Assembly: GCA_023511675.1 (NCBI GenBank)
Contig: JAIMBC010000010.1
Coordinates: forward strand, 1-43,754
DNA from: Pirellulales bacterium
Lineage (GTDB): Bacteria; Planctomycetota; Planctomycetia; Pirellulales; JAIMBC01
Direction of reading: 5' to 3'
Length of the DNA: 43,754 nucleotides
A program made the translations under genes and the position numbers. Shown piece by piece: positions 8,421-17,663 of the stretch. Within the stretch, counting starts at the first letter, position 1. Each line of letters opens with the position of its first letter. The notes below the pieces were generated by a model that saw nothing but the letters and a program-made list of their open reading frames with translations, made no database searches and had not been told where the DNA came from.

Positions 8421-10214
8421 TCAGCGCTGGAGGTACCGCTCGACCTTGGCCTCCAGCACATCGAGGGGCAGGGCGCCGCTGGAGAGGATCACCTCGTGGA
8501 ACTCGCGCAGATCGAAGGCTGGTCCCAGGCGTGCTTCGGCCCGGGCACGCAGCTCCCGGATCTTCAACTCCCCCATCTTGTACGCCAGGGCCTGGCCAGG
8601 CCAGGCAATGTAGCGATCGACCTCCGCCACAATATTGTGCTGGGCAAGCGCCGTGTTCTGTGCCATGAAATCGATCGCCTGCTGGCGCGACCAGCCCAGA
8701 TAGTGGATGCCCGTGTCCACCACCAGCCGGCAGGCCCGCCACATCTCGTAACTCAAGCGGCCGAAGTTGCTGTACGGATCCTGGTAGAAACCAACTTCCA
8801 GCCCCAGCCGCTCCGCGTACAGGGCCCAGCCTTCCACAAACGCCGTGATCCCCGCAAACCGCTGAAACGCCGGCAGGTCCGCCAACTCTTGCTGCAAGGC
8901 GATCTGCAAGTGGTGGCCGGGTACAGCCTCGTGCAGGCTGAGCGCTTCGATCTCGTAGAGCGGCCGGCTCTCCAGGGCGTAGGTGTTGACGTAGTAGTAT
9001 CCTGCGCGGGTGCCGTCGCCTGCGGGGGGGGAATAATAGGCGGTGGTGGTCAGCGGCGCCACGTAGTCGGGCACGGGGCGAATGCCGTAGGGCATGCGCG
9101 GCAGGGTGCGAAAGAGCCGCGGCAGCTCTCCATCCATGCGTTTGAGCACCAGGGCCACTTCCTTGAGCAGTTCGTCTGGGGTGCGGGCATAGAAGCGTTT
9201 GTCGCTGCGGAGGTGGTCGATGAAGGCAGCCAGATCGCCGGAGAAGCTGGTTTGTCGCAGCACTTCCTCCATCTCGGCGCGGATGCGCGCGACCTCATCA
9301 AGGCCGATCTGGTGGACTTCCTCGGGCGTGACGTCCAGGGTGGTGAACTTGCGGACGCGATGGCGGTAGAACTCGCGCCCGCCCGGAACGGCGGAGATGC
9401 CTTCGCTGCCGCGTGCGGCGGGCACGTACTCATCCCGCATGAAGGCCAGGAAGCGCGCATAGGCAGGTATGACGACGGTGGAGATGGCGTGGCGTGCGGC
9501 CTGGCGGAGCCGTGCATGCTCAGGCTCCGGAACGCCTGGGGGAAAATGGAGGAACGGCTCATAGAACAAGCTTTGTTCCGGTTGGTCGACGAGGTGGGCT
9601 TCGAGCGGCCGTTCAAAGCCGTTGAGGACGGCGGCCGGCAGGGTCCACTGGTCTGCGATGGCGCGGCGCAACAGTTCGATATGCTGGTCGGTGTAGGTAC
9701 CGAAGGCGGCCAGACGTGCGAGATAGTCTTCGTAATCATCCGTGGTTGCCAGGGGCATTTGCCGCCGCAACTCGGGAAAGTAAATGTGGAAGCCTTCTCG
9801 ATTGGTGATGGGCATGCGCCAGGCGCCCAGTTCGAACTCGGCCAGGGCGTCCTGCTTGAGCCTGCGGAACACGTCGTAGCTGATTTGGTCTTGGGGCGCT
9901 AGTCGGCTGCGGTCGATGGCTGCCAGACGCTGGAGGAACTGGCGGTTGCGTGCGGCGTAGGCGGCTTCGGCCTCGGGCAAGACGTTGGGCAGCAGGTGAT
10001 TGTAGTCATGCACGCCGCAGTGCGTGGCGAAGAGCGGATCGAACTTCAAGTCTTCGGCCCAGCTTTCGGCGAAGAGGGCTTGAAGTTGTTCGCCGGCAGT
10101 GGGCTGCTGCTGGGGCTGGCTGAGGGCAGGATCTTGCATAAGCAGAGCGGCTGCCAGTGCGGCCAGCGCGGAAGGGAGGCGCGGGCACCGGCCATTCGTG
10201 GCAGATCGAGACAT
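8421..10214 (-). CDS. Secreted DUF885-family metallohydrolase
   Basis: This 597-residue DUF885 protein is a predicted zinc metallohydrolase or carboxypeptidase-like enzyme. The gluzincin-type motif HEAVPGHH lies at 428-435. A downstream glutamate-containing helix (AFVEGWALYAERLG) follows, as in the family. The N-terminus has a hydrophobic stretch (LPSALAALAAALL) ending near ALSQ, so export is likely. I chose the ATG at 10214 because that signal begins there. The open frame extends 103 codons further upstream, but that part overlaps the DUF1501 gene in another frame and has no family character. Only 17 bases separate it from the DUF1501 stop, so the two are probably one transcript. The substrate is unknown. 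Confidence 0.88.
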   Translation of the reverse strand: MSRSATNGRCPRLPSALAALAAALLMQDPALSQPQQQPTAGEQLQALFAESWAEDLKFDPLFATHCGVHDYNHLLPNVLPEAEAAYAARNRQFLQRLAAIDRSRLAPQDQISYDVFRRLKQDALAEFELGAWRMPITNREGFHIYFPELRRQMPLATTDDYEDYLARLAAFGTYTDQHIELLRRAIADQWTLPAAVLNGFERPLEAHLVDQPEQSLFYEPFLHFPPGVPEPEHARLRQAARHAISTVVIPAYARFLAFMRDEYVPAARGSEGISAVPGGREFYRHRVRKFTTLDVTPEEVHQIGLDEVARIRAEMEEVLRQTSFSGDLAAFIDHLRSDKRFYARTPDELLKEVALVLKRMDGELPRLFRTLPRMPYGIRPVPDYVAPLTTTAYYSPPAGDGTRAGYYYVNTYALESRPLYEIEALSLHEAVPGHHLQIALQQELADLPAFQRFAGITAFVEGWALYAERLGLEVGFYQDPYSNFGRLSYEMWRACRLVVDTGIHYLGWSRQQAIDFMAQNTALAQHNIVAEVDRYIAWPGQALAYKMGELKIRELRARAEARLGPAFDLREFHEVILSSGALPLDVLEAKVERYLQR

Positions 10215-10231
10215 GCGCGTCAAGGCTGCCC

Positions 10232-11584
10232 TCAAACGACCTCGGGCAGCGGTTGGACGTGGTCGACCAGGTAGTGGGGCCGGCCGTGCAGGTCGACAAC
10301 GGTTGCCGCGTTCACGTCGATACCCAGGTTGTGATAGAGCGTGGCAAACACTTCCTGAAAATGCACGGGGCGTTCTTGAGCATACTCGCCCAGCCGATTG
10401 GTGGCACCGATCACTTGTCCCGTACGCATGCCGCCGCCGGCCAGCAGCGCGCAGCTCACCTGGGGCCAGTGGTCGCGTCCCCCTTCCGGATTGATCCGCG
10501 GAGTGCGGCCGAATTCGCCCCACACCACCACGGAAACGTCCCGATCCAGGCCGCGGTGATGGAGGTCTTCTACCAGTGCAGTGAGGCCGCGATCAAGCAT
10601 GGGCAGATGGTCGCGCGCATTCTCGAAGGTGGTGCCATAGGGACGGCCGTGCCAGTCCCAGCGGCCGTAGGCGAGGGTCACGCAGCGTACGCCCGCCTCG
10701 ACCAGCCTGCGCGCCATCAGGAAGTAATCATTCAGCAGGGGCCCCGCGTCTCCATAGCCAGCCGGCTCCGGCGAGCCGCGGCCGTAGCGGTCGCGCAAAC
10801 GGGGATCTTCACGCTCCAGATCGAGGGCTTCAGCCAGTCTGCTGCTGGTCAGAATGCCAAAGGCCTGCTCGTGCAAGGCATCCAGGCCGCCGTAGGCAGC
10901 GCTGGCATCAGCCTGACGGCGGAAGCGGTCGAAGGCGGCGAGCAGCTCGCGCCGATCGTTCAGCCGCGCCAGTGTGATGCTGCCCAGCACCATGTCGTCC
11001 CGCCCCTCAGCCATGGGCCGAAATGCCGCGTGGCGCACACCCAGAAAGCCCGGCTGGCCCGGATCGGCCCAGGGGGCATGCTTCATGGGGGGAGAGAGGC
11101 TCACAAATGGCGGCACGGACGGGTCCACCGGCCCCTGCAATGCGCTCACCGCCGAACCGAGCGACGGCCAGCCGCCCTGCGGCTGATTCTGCTGTGTGCG
11201 GCCCGTCATGCACTGGAACGCAGCGTGTGCCCCCTCGGCCCCCACGATCGAACGGATAAACACAAACTTGTCTGCCATGCCCGCCAGCAGCGGCAGGTGC
11301 TCGCAAATCTCGATGCCCGGCACATTGGTCGCAATCGGATTGAACTCGCCCCGCACCTCCACCGGAGCTTCGGGCTTGAGATCGATCATGTCCTGGTGCG
11401 GCGGCCCGCCCGACAGGAATACCATGATCACCGCCTTGTGGCTGTTGCGTATGCCTGCACGCGACTCCGCCCGCAGTATCTCCGCCAGCGAAAGCCCCCC
11501 CATGGCCAGTCCGCCGATCTGCAAGAATGTCCGCCGGCTCAGCCCATCGCACAGGCGATACCCGGGTCCGTTGATGGCCAACAT
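10232..11584 (-). CDS. DUF1501 protein with twin-arginine-like leader
   Basis: This 450-residue DUF1501 protein belongs to a sulfatase/alkaline-phosphatase-fold family greatly expanded in Planctomycetota. Its role is not established. A twin-arginine-like motif SRRTFLQ sits at 16-22. The family's [13 protein letters not shown] segment follows the leader. [11 protein letters not shown] and GRDHWP come near the C-terminus, consistent with the metal-binding core of the superfamily. I prefer the ATG at 11584, behind GAGAGGTG, over a GTG three codons earlier. DUF1501 genes are usually paired with DUF1553/DUF1549 cytochrome-type genes. Here the partner is instead a DUF885 hydrolase 17 bases downstream. 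Confidence 0.88.
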   Translation of the reverse strand: MLAINGPGYRLCDGLSRRTFLQIGGLAMGGLSLAEILRAESRAGIRNSHKAVIMVFLSGGPPHQDMIDLKPEAPVEVRGEFNPIATNVPGIEICEHLPLLAGMADKFVFIRSIVGAEGAHAAFQCMTGRTQQNQPQGGWPSLGSAVSALQGPVDPSVPPFVSLSPPMKHAPWADPGQPGFLGVRHAAFRPMAEGRDDMVLGSITLARLNDRRELLAAFDRFRRQADASAAYGGLDALHEQAFGILTSSRLAEALDLEREDPRLRDRYGRGSPEPAGYGDAGPLLNDYFLMARRLVEAGVRCVTLAYGRWDWHGRPYGTTFENARDHLPMLDRGLTALVEDLHHRGLDRDVSVVVWGEFGRTPRINPEGGRDHWPQVSCALLAGGGMRTGQVIGATNRLGEYAQERPVHFQEVFATLYHNLGIDVNAATVVDLHGRPHYLVDHVQPLPEVV

Positions 11585-11593
11585 GGCACACAC

Positions 11594-12008
11594 CTCTCAA
11601 TACGGGCAATCTGCATGGCACCCGGCGTGCACGCGGCAGCACGCCGCCGTGCCGCAGCCGCCCCATGGTAGCACGCGGCCGCGGCCGGGCCAACAGGCGG
11701 CAGGGAGAAATCAAGACGTGAAACTCGGGCAAGGAGCGTGCAGAGCGGCATGGCAGCGACGTTGAGGACTCGAAGCTCCTTTCCACAGCGGCTTTTGTGG
11801 TTCGTCAGATCGCCACTTCTTACGTGGCCGCGCGATTGCGTTCACGAGCTAGGCATTGGCTGGTTTGCCGGCGCGGGAACGCTCGGTTTCCCCTCCGCAG
11901 CACGTGTGGTGTTGCCTCCCGGCGCTATACGCTCTCGGCTCGTCGGGGCTTATTTCACGCCTGAGCACATCGTAGCGGGCGTTCTCTCTACGCTCGCACG
12001 TATGGAGC
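11594..12008. other. Gene-free stretch between PDZ and DUF1501 genes
   Basis: About 415 bases downstream of the PDZ gene and upstream of DUF1501. It holds the weak promoter noted above. The remainder reads as low-information GC-rich DNA with repetitive-looking words near 11870-11990. No protein-like frame or terminator with a T-run was seen. Confidence 0.35.
11665..11693 (-). promoter_or_regulatory. Possible sigma70-type promoter for DUF1501-DUF885
   Basis: On the minus strand TTGGCC (11693-11688) and TACCAT (11670-11665) are separated by 17 bases. Each matches the consensus at four of six positions. Transcription would begin near 11658, leaving a leader of about 75 bases before the ATG at 11584. 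In DNA this GC-rich such a match is weak evidence. Confidence 0.25.
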
Positions 12009-12902
12009 TTATGGCAAGGGTTCGGGTGGAGGCTGTTGCAGCATCTGCTCCAACTCGGCAATGCGGGCCTCGAGTTCCTGAACGCGGCGTTCGAGTTCGG
12101 CAATACGCTGTTCCGCGTTAGGTTTTCCTCCGGGCTGTCGGGGTGCAAAAGCAGCCTGTGCGCCGGGCTGCATCTGCCTTTCGAGATCTTCCTGCTGGAC
12201 ATCGACCGTTCGTTCTTGCAGCCGTCCGCCCAGATAACACAGCAGGGCAAGCTTGCCCGGCACCTGCACGCGCTGCAACAGCCGCTCGATGTCTTCGGGC
12301 CTTTCCACACGCTGGCCGTTGATGCCCACGATCACCGCATCGGGCTTCAATCCCGCGCGGTCCGCCAGGCCGCCTGGGTGTACGGCCAGCACCAATGCCC
12401 CGCGCGTGCCGGGAAGGGCCAGCCGCCGTTGCGCGGCGAGGTCTACGGCCTTGACGCGTGCACCCAACCGCAGCGGAGGCTGCCCGGCGGCCTGCCCCGC
12501 GCGCCCCGCCGCGGGCCGGGCCGCCAGCGTGGCTTCCAGTTCCAAGGTTCGCTCTTCGCGTTGCACCGTGAAGCGTACTCTGGTACCCGCCGGCAACGGG
12601 GAGAGCATTTCTGCAAACTCGGCCAGGCTGGCCACGGGCCGGTCGTCAACATGGGTGAGCAGGTCGCCTGGCAGCAGGCCGGCACGGGCGCCTGGCCCGC
12701 CCTGCACAACAGCCAGCACGCGCACACCGAGGCCCTGCTCGCCCCGGTCGTCGAGGGTAACACCCAGGTATCCCGGCTCGGGGGCGGGCTCGGGCTGCTG
12801 CAATTCCTGCTCCAGCTTGTCCAGGGCCGGTTGCCCGCAGACGCTTAACGGCCAGAGGAGCCCTAGGATCCATGCGGCCGGACCGCACCAGAGCCGGACC
12901 AT
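12009..12902 (-). CDS. Secreted double-PDZ protein with C-terminal coiled coil
   Basis: This 297-residue exported protein has a signal peptide ending near SVCGQP (22-24). A first PDZ domain lies at about 44-130 (GYLGVTL, then AGLLPGDLLTHVDD). A second spans about 145-235 (AGLKPDAVIVGINGQRV). A charged heptad-like helix (IAELERRVQELEARIAELEQML) lies at about 266-288. No protease domain is present, so it is a PDZ adaptor or scaffold rather than a DegP/HtrA protease. PDZ domains of this sort bind C-terminal peptides of envelope proteins, and the coiled coil suggests oligomerisation. GGAGG lies eight bases before the ATG. It is transcribed alone. Confidence 0.85.
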   Translation of the reverse strand: MVRLWCGPAAWILGLLWPLSVCGQPALDKLEQELQQPEPAPEPGYLGVTLDDRGEQGLGVRVLAVVQGGPGARAGLLPGDLLTHVDDRPVASLAEFAEMLSPLPAGTRVRFTVQREERTLELEATLAARPAAGRAGQAAGQPPLRLGARVKAVDLAAQRRLALPGTRGALVLAVHPGGLADRAGLKPDAVIVGINGQRVERPEDIERLLQRVQVPGKLALLCYLGGRLQERTVDVQQEDLERQMQPGAQAAFAPRQPGGKPNAEQRIAELERRVQELEARIAELEQMLQQPPPEPLP

Positions 12903-12961
12903 CGCTCAACCTCCACCCGAGACTGGCCTGAGGACGGCTGGGGAACCCCTCCCTCCGGATG

Positions 12962-12967
12962 ATTATA
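12962..12967 (-). promoter_or_regulatory. Perfect TATAAT box upstream of the PDZ gene
   Basis: The minus strand reads TATAAT at 12967-12962, which would place a start near 12955 and give a leader of about 50 bases. No acceptable -35 hexamer lies at 16-18 bases, so this is only a candidate -10 element. Confidence 0.3.
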
Positions 12968-13761
12968 GCCGCGCGGCTGCGGCGCGCGTGCGAAATTTCT
13001 CTCGTTCCCGGCCTGTTGCCTGGGAACGCGCTGTCTGCGAGGCGGCGCCTCGGTCGTCCGCAGCAGTGGCAGATGCCGCCATGCCTTGTGTCTCTGGGCC
13101 CGGCACCTTCAGCTTCCTCGTCGCCCACACGCCCCGCCAACCGCGTGGCGATTGCACATCTTAACCCAGGCTCGGCCACGTACCTCCTTGGCTGCTCGCT
13201 TGGTGCAGACCAGTTCCTCGCGTGCGGCCGTAGGATCCCACCGACGCACGCGAGCAACCCCGTGAAGAATGGTTGCAGTGTACGGTGATTGCCGCCTACC
13301 GTGAGCACTGGGCCGCACGCGACGGAGCGCCAGGTCAGCGAGTTGCGGAGCCGCCTGGATCGCACTTGTCTGACTGACGTGGTACCCGCTGGCGTTGGGT
13401 GGCATGGCCAGCACGACAGCGCCCGTGCTCGCCCAGGGCATCCCCCAAGAGACGAGCGCATCGCGCGCCGGCTCGGATCCTGCCACTGCCGACGCCGTTT
13501 GCGGTGAGATGCGGGCCATCAAGGCGTCAACCAGCACGAACACCTGGCAGGTTGGCACCGCCAGATTGCAGGGCGGCCGGCGGTGCGTCCACGCCCCTAA
13601 TCGAGTATGGGGGGCGCAGTTCTAACACTGATCCTAGCCCTAAATGACACACGAGACACGCAAGCACCACGGTGGCGGCCGCACGGTTTTCCGGTGAGCA
13701 GCAGGGCGGGTTCAGCGACAGGCCCGGGCGCACGATCAACTGGTCAGTGCCACGTGACGAC

Positions 13762-13781
13762 CCGCGCCCTTGAGGGCGCGG
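13762..13781. repeat. Perfect 9-bp inverted repeat
   Basis: CCGCGCCCT at 13762-13770 and AGGGCGCGG at 13773-13781 are exact reverse complements around a 2-base centre. No T-run follows. It lies 58 bases before the REP-like palindrome at 13839. Confidence 0.4.
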
Positions 13782-13838
13782 CTCCGAGTTGGTGTCCGTC
13801 GAGTAAGTTGGAGGGCAGGGCCCAAAGCGATTCAAAGA

Positions 13839-13860
13839 ACCGCACGAATGCGGTCACTAC
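13839..13860. repeat. REP-like palindrome, copy 2
   Basis: ACCGCA (13839-13844) and TGCGGT (13849-13854) flank CGAA, followed by CACTAC. This matches copy 1 at 209-230 at all but one base. CAAAGGAGCG follows here directly and also occurs about 22 bases beyond copy 1, so the repeat may extend past the palindrome. Confidence 0.6.
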
Positions 13861-14175
13861 AAAGGAGCGACGCCCGCGGCCCAGGGGGCGGCAGTCAGCC
13901 CCACTCGAGCGCCTTTGTTCGAACTGTCACAACGCAGCAGCCACGGCGGTGCTACGTCTTGGAATAGCACCGCAGTCGAGGGGCGTTGTTCCGGCCGTTA
14001 TAACCGCTCCGCCTCCAACGGGGACTTCTGTCGGTCCAGGGGCCTGATGGGTTACCGCCCCGCTCGGGCGCACCACATACCTTGCCCCGCATGCCTGCTG
14101 CTACCCCGTCGAGAATGGCTGGGGACGGTTGCTTCTGTGCGGGACTTGGGAGGCAGGTTTTGTTCGGTGGGGCTG

Positions 14176-14204
14176 TTGCAAGCCAACAGTGCTTTCGGCA
14201 TAGT
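14176..14204 (+). promoter_or_regulatory. Possible promoter of the GNAT gene
   Basis: TTGCAA (14176-14181) and CATAGT (14199-14204) lie 17 bases apart, each matching the sigma70 consensus at four of six positions. The implied start near 14211 gives a leader of about 38 bases to the ATG at 14249. Confidence 0.3.
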
Positions 14205-14248
14205 TTCTCAGGCAGGCTCTATTGGCAAAAGGCCGGAGCGGAAGGACG

Positions 14249-15340
14249 ATGAGACATGCCTCGTACGATGTGGTCCCGGTGCCGCCAGCGCTTCGAGAGC
14301 AGGCATTGAGGCTGCTGTTCAGGGGCGCCGAGGAAGTGGAGCGAGAGCAATTGGTCGCCCACTTTCTTAGCGAACTTGCTCGAGCGTGTCCTGATGCTCC
14401 AGCCGCCCTGGGCAGCGCGGCATCTTCGCAGTTCGAGGCTTCGTCATGCCAGGCCGTAAAGACCGAACAGCAGCCGGGGATCCTGGTTGGCCAGACGCCT
14501 GCAGCGGTTACGAAGGCGGAACCATCCTTCATCTCAGCCCAGCCCGGCTGGCTGACCACGACACGCAACGAGCGCCTGCTGCTGCTGGGCGTGTTCGGGC
14601 AGCAGCACCTGCTGGGGGCGGTGTTGCTCGAGCTGCTAGGGGGCGGCGCCGCCATGCTCTGGCCAGCGTGCCTGGAAACCTCTACCTTGCAACAGGCCGA
14701 CGAGTTGCTGATGCGCTCGGCCCTCATGGCTGCCAAGCAGGGGGGAACGAGGCTCACGCAGTGCCTGCTGCGGCCCGGGGACACGGCGAGTTTGCAGCGG
14801 TTGAGGCGGCATGGTTTTCACGAAGTAGCCGAGTTGGTGTATCTCTACTGTGATGCGGAGCATTTTCCTAAGTCGCCGCCCGGAGGGCCGTTGGAGTTCG
14901 AGCCATATCGGCCGTCGGAGGGCAAGCGGCTGACGTCACTGGTAGAGGGCACGTATCAGCACAGTCTGGATTGCCCGGCACTCAATGGCGTGCGCACCGC
15001 GGAACAGGCCGTGGCGGGCTACGCGGCAGCGTGCCAGGAGGGGGCGAGCTGGTGGCAGTTTGCGCGTTTGGGAGGCAAGGATGCGGGCTGCCTGCTGGTG
15101 GCCAGGCATGAGGGGGCTGGTTCGTGCGAGCTGACCTACATGGGCTTGCTGCCCGAGTACCGGGGGCGAGGGCTAGGCCTGCAAATGGTGTTGCATGCGT
15201 TATGGTTGGCGCGGGTGGCGGGCTGCATGCGGATGGTAGCGGCAGTCGATCTGAACAACGTGCCGGCGGTGCAGCATTATGTGGCGGCGGGTTTTCGTGC
15301 CTGGGACCGACGTGTGGCATGCATCTGCCTGCTAGACTGA
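14249..15340 (+). CDS. GNAT-family N-acetyltransferase (two-part)
   Basis: The 363-residue product has a clear GNAT acetyl-CoA-binding signature in its C-terminal half, YRGRGLG at about 304-310 following the strand LTYMGLLPE. The last segment NNVPAVQHYVAAGF is the usual GNAT helix and strand that pack against the cofactor. The first ~210 residues look like a second, degenerate GNAT fold (RLRRHGFHEVAELVY), with an alanine-rich insert at about 45-95. The substrate cannot be predicted. I placed the start at the ATG at 14249. A TTG at 14222 in the same frame is an alternative, and GGAAGGA lies very close to the ATG. It sits upstream of dnaA but has its own candidate promoter. Confidence 0.8.
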   Translation: MRHASYDVVPVPPALREQALRLLFRGAEEVEREQLVAHFLSELARACPDAPAALGSAASSQFEASSCQAVKTEQQPGILVGQTPAAVTKAEPSFISAQPGWLTTTRNERLLLLGVFGQQHLLGAVLLELLGGGAAMLWPACLETSTLQQADELLMRSALMAAKQGGTRLTQCLLRPGDTASLQRLRRHGFHEVAELVYLYCDAEHFPKSPPGGPLEFEPYRPSEGKRLTSLVEGTYQHSLDCPALNGVRTAEQAVAGYAAACQEGASWWQFARLGGKDAGCLLVARHEGAGSCELTYMGLLPEYRGRGLGLQMVLHALWLARVAGCMRMVAAVDLNNVPAVQHYVAAGFRAWDRRVACICLLD

Positions 15341-15768
15341 GGGCGTGCGTTGCTGGGCAGATGGGCAGCAGGCGGCGGGTGCGAACGCACCGAACTTGTT
15401 GGCGTGCTACGGTTTTGGGCGCACGCTTCAGTAATGGGATGCGCCGCTGCGGAGGTTGAGCGACACGTTTTCCACCGCTGTTGCGAAACCGGGGCGGGGG
15501 ACAGCGCGGGGAGCGCCCGATGCGGGGGTGTTTCTGCAAGCGCTTCATGCGAACGAGGTTAGCATTGTGTGGGCAGCACGGCGGCAGAAGCTGTTCAAGA
15601 AACCTTTTGACAGGCGTGCTAGCATGGCTACAATCCAGCCCTCTGGTGACAACAAACTGGATGGGCGGTCTGTTGCAAGACCGGGCCCACTTTCCCACAG
15701 ATTGGATGCGCTTTGGCACATTGCGCCTGGTTTGCAGCCGGGTGGCAGTCTGCGCCAAGGGGGAGCGA
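15341..15768. other. dnaA upstream region
   Basis: This gene-free 430 bases holds the dnaA promoter at 15607-15634. It contains two sequences one base away from the DnaA-box consensus TTWTNCACA: TTTTCCACC at 15468-15476 and TTTCCCACA at 15691-15699. The second would lie in the transcribed leader. Two near-matches are not enough to call an origin, and no AT-rich unwinding segment is visible. Autoregulation of dnaA through the boxes is possible. Confidence 0.35.
15607..15634 (+). promoter_or_regulatory. Near-consensus sigma70 promoter for dnaA
   Basis: TTGACA at 15607-15612 matches the -35 consensus perfectly. TACAAT at 15629-15634 matches the -10 at five of six positions, with a 16-base spacer. 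Transcription would start near 15641 and leave a leader of about 128 bases before the dnaA ATG at 15769. This is one of the two best promoters in the window. Confidence 0.6.
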
Positions 15769-17439
15769 ATGGAAACAGCGATGAGCGATATGGAAGTCGT
15801 GTCGGCGGTGCAGGCTGCGCTGGCCGACAGGGTGGGTCAAGAGCGGTATGAATGCTGGTTTGCTCACAATACGCAGTTATCGCTGGATGGGGGCAAGCTC
15901 TGGGTTCGGGTGGCGAGCCCCTTCTTTCAGAACTGGCTGCAGTGCCAATTCCGCGAGGCGCTGGAGGCCGCCTGCCAGGCCGTGTTAGGGCATGGCGTGC
16001 CCGTGGAGTTTGTCGCTCATGCCGACGGCACCGCGCGTGTGCCTTGCGAGCAGCAGGCAGCAGCTCCGCAGCCGGTGCTTGGGGCGGTGGCCGCCATGTG
16101 CCCTCCATCAGCGAGGGCGCTCGAGGAGCGCGGAAGCGGCGAGCGAAGCCATGGCGGAAGTCAGGGGGGCGGCAAGGCGGGCGAGGCGTTCACGGAGGCG
16201 GCCATGGTGCCACGTGTTCCGGCACACGGGCCGCACACGGCGGCAGATCAGCCGCTGCGTCGCGCCGCAAGGGAAGAGGGGGGGGATGACGCCCTGCCGC
16301 AGAGCGGGGGGCCTGGCGTGCGTGCAGCGGCGAGGGAGGCACCGTCTGCGCGAGAACAGCAGGGCGGCCAATCCGCCCAGCCGGCCAGCGCTTCGCCAGC
16401 GCGTCGGCGGCTGGCCAGCTTGGACCAGTTTGTCACCGGCCCGGAGAATACTGTGGCGCATGCCGCCGCGCTGGCGGCAGCCAACTGCCCTGGCCGCAGT
16501 TCTCCGCTGGTGTTCTACGGACCCACCAGCGTGGGCAAAACGCATCTGTTGGAGGGGGTGCTGGCAGCCGCACGTATGCAGCGGCCGACGATCAAGGCCG
16601 TCTACCTGACAGCCGAGCAGTTTACCATTTCTTTTCTCGATGCCTTGCACGGCAGCGGGCTGCCGAGCTTTCGCCGCAAGCTGCGCGATCTGGATATGTT
16701 CTTGCTGGACGACTTGCAGTTCCTGGCGCGCAAGCGGGCCACTCTGGCGGAATTCGTCCACACGCTCGACACGTTGCATCGCAGGGGCGGGCAAGTCGTG
16801 CTGGCTACGGATCGCTCGCCCGCCGAACTGCGCGTGCTGGGCGAGGACCTGGTGACGCGGCTGCAAGCCGGCCTTTGCCTGCCTGTGGGCCTGCCGAGCG
16901 ATGCCACGCGCAGGCAACTTGTGCGCAACCTGGCCGGCCGGCTGGGCATCCAGGCCGATGAGGATGTGCTGCAACGTGTGGCGCTGCGCGTCCCCAGCCA
17001 TGCCCGCGCGCTGATGGGCGCCCTCCGCTCCCTGGAGATTACGGCGCAAGCCGAGGGGCGGCCCATCACGCTGGAGCTGGCAGAACGCGTGCTGGCCGAG
17101 GTGGTGCCGCCGCCAGCCCGTGCCATCCGCCTGGGGGACATCGAACAGGCCGTGTGCGAGGTATGCGGCGTGACGCAGGCTGAACTCCACTCAGATAACC
17201 GCTCCCGCCGTGTGGCCGATCCGCGCGCCCTGGCGATGTGGCTCGCTCGCAAGTACACCCGGGCGGCGTTGGCGGAAATCGGCCAGTATTTCGGCCGCAA
17301 GAGCCATACCTCCGTGCTGGGCGCCAAGGACAAGGTAGAAAACTGGCTCAAGCATGATGCTCAGGTGGCCGTCAGCTCAGGCCATTGTTCCGTTGCCGAG
17401 GCGATTCGCCGCGTGGAGCAGCGGTTGCTGGCCGGATAG
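15769..17439 (+). CDS. dnaA: Chromosomal replication initiator DnaA
   Basis: DnaA binds origin boxes and melts the origin. This 556-residue protein has domain I at about 1-85, then an unusually long Gly/Ala/Ser/Arg-rich domain II at about 90-212. The AAA+ domain has Walker A GPTSVGKT at 251-258 and Walker B FLLDDLQF at 311-318. VTRLQAGL holds the arginine-finger position, and HARALMGAL replaces the usual NVRELEGAL at sensor II. Domain IV carries the DNA-binding signature around IGQYFGRKSHTSVLGAKDKV (504-523). The ATG at 15769 follows AAGGGGGAG. The frame stays open 96 codons upstream, but that part covers the promoter and is not family-like. dnaN and gyrB are not adjacent. The C-terminus extends ~30 residues beyond the signature. 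Confidence 0.9.
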   Translation: METAMSDMEVVSAVQAALADRVGQERYECWFAHNTQLSLDGGKLWVRVASPFFQNWLQCQFREALEAACQAVLGHGVPVEFVAHADGTARVPCEQQAAAPQPVLGAVAAMCPPSARALEERGSGERSHGGSQGGGKAGEAFTEAAMVPRVPAHGPHTAADQPLRRAAREEGGDDALPQSGGPGVRAAAREAPSAREQQGGQSAQPASASPARRRLASLDQFVTGPENTVAHAAALAAANCPGRSSPLVFYGPTSVGKTHLLEGVLAAARMQRPTIKAVYLTAEQFTISFLDALHGSGLPSFRRKLRDLDMFLLDDLQFLARKRATLAEFVHTLDTLHRRGGQVVLATDRSPAELRVLGEDLVTRLQAGLCLPVGLPSDATRRQLVRNLAGRLGIQADEDVLQRVALRVPSHARALMGALRSLEITAQAEGRPITLELAERVLAEVVPPPARAIRLGDIEQAVCEVCGVTQAELHSDNRSRRVADPRALAMWLARKYTRAALAEIGQYFGRKSHTSVLGAKDKVENWLKHDAQVAVSSGHCSVAEAIRRVEQRLLAG

Positions 17440-17663
17440 GCGCCTTCCGAGCAACGGACAAGCGCCGCGCACGCCTGGGCCGGTCGTTTGCACACGCACG
17501 GCTGGTGCCTGCGCATCTCCTCGCACTGCGCACGCCTGGGTCGGCCCCACGCCACTTGCGCGAGGGCCGCAGGGAGTCCAGCGTCTGGCGGTAGTTCCTC
17601 GACCCTGGCCATGGGCGCACACCCCCTCCCTCGTGGGGGGCTCCCACGGTTCACAGGGCCGCG

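Larger units (their letters stand above)
12903..14248. other. Gene-poor 1.3-kb stretch with repeats
   Basis: No frame in this stretch shows a recognisable protein. A minus-strand frame of 149 codons at 13109-13558 is open but has no domain character. The stretch contains a 9-bp perfect palindrome at 13762-13781, a copy of the dispersed REP-like palindrome at 13839-13860 and a candidate promoter for the GNAT gene at 14176-14204. It could be decayed gene or repeat DNA. Confidence 0.4.

Noticed and set aside
8079-9902. 607-codon open frame on the + strand opposite the DUF885 gene
   Set aside because: Antisense shadow. The minus frame has the family motif HEAVPGHH and a signal peptide, while the plus frame has no domain character.
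13109-13558. 149-codon minus-strand frame in the gene-poor stretch
   Set aside because: No domain, no ribosome site that stands out, and composition like random GC-rich DNA. Left as unannotated.
15468-15699. Possible replication origin beside dnaA
   Set aside because: Only two near-match DnaA boxes and no AT-rich block. An origin cannot be claimed from this.
17622-17645. Possible terminator CCCCC...GGGGG after dnaA
   Set aside because: The stem is short and no T-run follows, so it is not a convincing intrinsic terminator.
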